Position numbers and translations under genes: made by a program. A stretch of 64,000 nt of DNA. Origin: Paenibacillus sp. N3.4 (lineage in GTDB: Bacteria > Bacillota > Bacilli > Paenibacillales > NBRC-103111). Location: NCBI RefSeq assembly GCF_008017805.1, contig NZ_VRTT01000024.1, positions 1-64,000 on the forward strand. The letters run 5' to 3'. Below are positions 62,234 through 64,000 of this stretch, piece by piece. How positions within the stretch are numbered: position 1 is the stretch's first letter; the number at the start of each line of letters is the position of its first letter. Under the pieces are notes generated by a model. That model was not told the origin of the DNA. It saw nothing but the letters and a program-made list of their open reading frames with translations, and did not search any database.

Positions 62234-62623
62234 TTATTTTTTGGAGCCAAGCCAATCGGTGAGAAGTCCGATCTCTTCTTCGGAGAGCGTATTTTTGTAA
62301 GGCTGCATGCCGCCGCCGCCATTCTTGATCTGATTGGCAATCTGCTCGCGGCTCATGGTGCTGCCAACCTTTTGCAGATTGGATTTGGGTCCTACCTTGC
62401 CGGCCAAATCAACGCCGTGACAACTGATGCACTTGTTCGCGGTGAAGATGTCCTGCGCTTTCACATACGCAGGGTTGCTCTCGGCTGCCGTAGCAGCCGG
62501 AGCCTTCGTGGCGGGGCTCGTCCCGCCGCCTGCTGAACAAGCAGCTAGCGCCGCAAATACCATAGGCACTGCCGCAATCGTTAGACCTCGCGCCCATGAG
62601 ACCTTATTCATTCTCTTCTCCAT
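62234..62623 (-). CDS. Membrane-anchored c-type cytochrome (lipoprotein)
   Basis: 129 residues: a signal with lipobox FAALAACSAGG, an Ala/Pro/Thr linker, and a small cytochrome c domain with haem motif CISCH and distal Met in GGGGMQPYKNTLSEEEI. It resembles Bacillus c-550/c-551 cytochromes that carry electrons outside the membrane. AGGAGG precedes ATG 62623. Confidence 0.9.
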   Translation of the reverse strand: MEKRMNKVSWARGLTIAAVPMVFAALAACSAGGGTSPATKAPAATAAESNPAYVKAQDIFTANKCISCHGVDLAGKVGPKSNLQKVGSTMSREQIANQIKNGGGGMQPYKNTLSEEEIGLLTDWLGSKK

Positions 62624-62658
62624 AGTTGTGATGACCTCCTATGAAATATCTTTTTGAC

Positions 62659-63252
62659 CTATTTATCTGTCTGCGGAAGGTCGTCCCTGCCCCAAGTCTG
62701 AAGCATATATCCGCTCACAAGAAGGCTGATCCCACCCATGCCTTCCAAAATGACCGCAGAGTATCCCAAGTACCAAACTCCCATGATAGCTGACAAGGCG
62801 AATAGCCATAAGCCGAGATAAACCAGCGGCCTGCCAAGCAGCAACCCGATCTGAACGAACCCAATCGCCAGGATGAAGGCTCGCAGCACTGGCGCGAACA
62901 GAGGCCCAACTGCACCGATGGCCTCAAGCAGTGCAACAGCCGCAATCAGCATCGCTCCTGGCAGCAGCAGGAGTGCCGGGTGTCCGAAGCCACTGCGCTC
63001 AGACGCTTTCTTGTCCTCACCTGAGCCCAATTGACTTCGTAAGCTCCAGATTTGAATGAAACTGGCTATGACGGCGGTGATGAACGCCGCTTGCTTCAAC
63101 CAATCCAAGTCGCGCCAATAAATCGCGAAATCCACCAACGCGCTGAATATCCATTCCGCGCCCCAAATGAAAAGCAGCGGCAGCAGGGCCCGCGCTTCAC
63201 CAATCCAAGCTTTTCTTTTATTGGTCAAATCCGTTCTCTTCGCATTCTGCAT
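62659..63252 (-). CDS. Polytopic membrane protein of unknown function
   Basis: About 197 residues from [20 protein letters not shown] (GAGGTGA upstream), with six or so hydrophobic segments and a charged cytoplasmic loop ([12 protein letters not shown]). No motif recognised. It lies between the cytochrome gene and the divergent mutY; a shared function with the cytochrome is possible but not shown. Confidence 0.7.
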   Translation of the reverse strand: MQNAKRTDLTNKRKAWIGEARALLPLLFIWGAEWIFSALVDFAIYWRDLDWLKQAAFITAVIASFIQIWSLRSQLGSGEDKKASERSGFGHPALLLLPGAMLIAAVALLEAIGAVGPLFAPVLRAFILAIGFVQIGLLLGRPLVYLGLWLFALSAIMGVWYLGYSAVILEGMGGISLLVSGYMLQTWGRDDLPQTDK

Positions 63253-63351
63253 ACATTCACCTCTAGTTTTATGTTCCACACTTCTCGTATAATGGAGACA
63301 TGTCTTTATATTCATTATAACTGGATTGTGGCCTATAGAGAAGGAGAGCTC

Positions 63352-64000
63352 ATGTACAGCGAAGAACAGAAGCACTATTTTTCCCGTCATTTACTGGATT
63401 GGTATCATACACACAAGCGAGATTTACCTTGGCGAAGAAGTAAAAACCCTTATTATATATGGATTTCTGAGGTCATGCTGCAGCAAACCCGGGTAGACAC
63501 GGTCATTCCCTATTTCCATCGGTTTGTGGAGCAGTTTCCAACGGTGGAAGCGTTGGCGACAGCGCCGGAGGAGAACGTACTCAAGGCCTGGGAAGGCTTG
63601 GGGTATTATTCGCGTGCTCGTAACTTGCAGACAGCCGTAAGAGAGGTGCATGAGCGTTATGGCGGAATCGTTCCTCAGGATAAGGTGGAAATCTCATCAT
63701 TAAAAGGAGTAGGTCCATACACCTCAGGAGCCATTCTCAGTATTGCCTATAATAAACCGGAACCGGCAGTCGATGGCAATGTCATGCGGGTTTTGTCTCG
63801 ATATTTTCTGATTGAAGAAGATATTATGAAGCCTTCGACTCGTGTTCGCATGGAGAAGCTGGCGCGAGAATTAATCATGGAGGGGACAGCGAGTGACTTC
63901 AATCAAGCGTTAATGGAGCTTGGGGCTATGGTTTGCACGCCGCGATCCCCGCATTGTTTAACTTGCCCGGTTATGGCGCATTGCGCCGCGCGAGAAGCAG
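63352..64000 (+). CDS. mutY: A/G-specific adenine glycosylase (partial, runs off window)
   Basis: 216 codons present. [39 protein letters not shown] (catalytic Glu in SEVMLQQT), [16 protein letters not shown], the HhH motif [14 protein letters not shown] with the following catalytic Asp ([15 protein letters not shown]), and the iron-sulfur Cys ([18 protein letters not shown]). Removes A opposite 8-oxoG. AGAAGGAG precedes the ATG. Confidence 0.95.
   Translation, partial: MYSEEQKHYFSRHLLDWYHTHKRDLPWRRSKNPYYIWISEVMLQQTRVDTVIPYFHRFVEQFPTVEALATAPEENVLKAWEGLGYYSRARNLQTAVREVHERYGGIVPQDKVEISSLKGVGPYTSGAILSIAYNKPEPAVDGNVMRVLSRYFLIEEDIMKPSTRVRMEKLARELIMEGTASDFNQALMELGAMVCTPRSPHCLTCPVMAHCAAREA

Overview
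This window looks like chromosome of a Paenibacillus-type Bacillota. The evidence is strong AGGAGG-type ribosome sites with some GTG/TTG starts, YesM/YesN-type kinase-regulator pairs beside CUT1 sugar ABC transporters, SLH-domain and copper-amine-oxidase-like 'stalk' proteins, a YkcB/YkcC glycosylation pair, bacilliredoxin, and LiaI/PspA/PspC envelope-stress genes. No rRNA, tRNA or CRISPR array was seen. All family names come from reading the proteins; no database was searched.

Layout. 0-2.1 kb: edge of an IS4-type transposase, then a BaiN/YhiN flavoprotein. 2.2-8.3 kb: small acidic ORF, four DnaA-box-like sites, apbE, and a ykcB-ykcC-galU lipid-linked sugar operon. 8.3-12.1 kb: TetR with a divergent ABC-2 exporter, a second TetR, and a DUF4188 gene. 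12.1-14.0 kb: truncated phoX and SLH genes joined head to head. 14.1-23.6 kb: sugar ABC transporter with kinase, AraC-type regulator, ROK repressor and Gfo/Idh dehydrogenase. 23.6-25.8 kb: minus-strand membrane operon (AI-2E family, CDP-alcohol-transferase-like, DedA). 26-31.8 kb: two OmpR-type two-component systems around a stalk-domain gene. 32.3-39.1 kb: second sugar ABC/kinase/AraC cluster. 39.2-47.4 kb: tandem-repeat secreted protein, MacA/MacB-like efflux operon with a large secreted protein, and an orphan regulator. 47.4-52.5 kb: repeats, a metallophosphoesterase, a decaying ABC transporter, TetR and a YhgE-like permease. 52.6-56.7 kb: PspA/PspC operon, polysaccharide deacetylase, small acidic proteins. 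56.8-64 kb: ECF sigma/anti-sigma, bacilliredoxin, nadE, aldo/keto reductase, acpS, cytochrome c, a membrane protein and the start of mutY.

Most interesting signal. Six promoters carry TTCAG-type pentamers repeated every 11 bp, and a -10-like hexamer begins 15 bp (once 16 bp) after the start of the last pentamer. They lie before the small acidic gene, apbE, ykcB-ykcC-galU, an OmpR-type regulator/kinase pair, the tandem-repeat secreted protein and the MacA/MacB operon. I infer one OmpR/PhoP-type response regulator, plausibly the one at 29535, binding helically phased sites across the -35 region and joining envelope glycosylation, flavinylation, a secreted protein and efflux into one regulon.

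Caution on the sequence. At least seven otherwise convincing genes are broken by a single missing base, mostly in short homopolymers. This pattern fits uncorrected sequencing error better than gene decay. The ABC locus at 49.1-50.25 kb and the phoX/SLH junction look like genuine decay.
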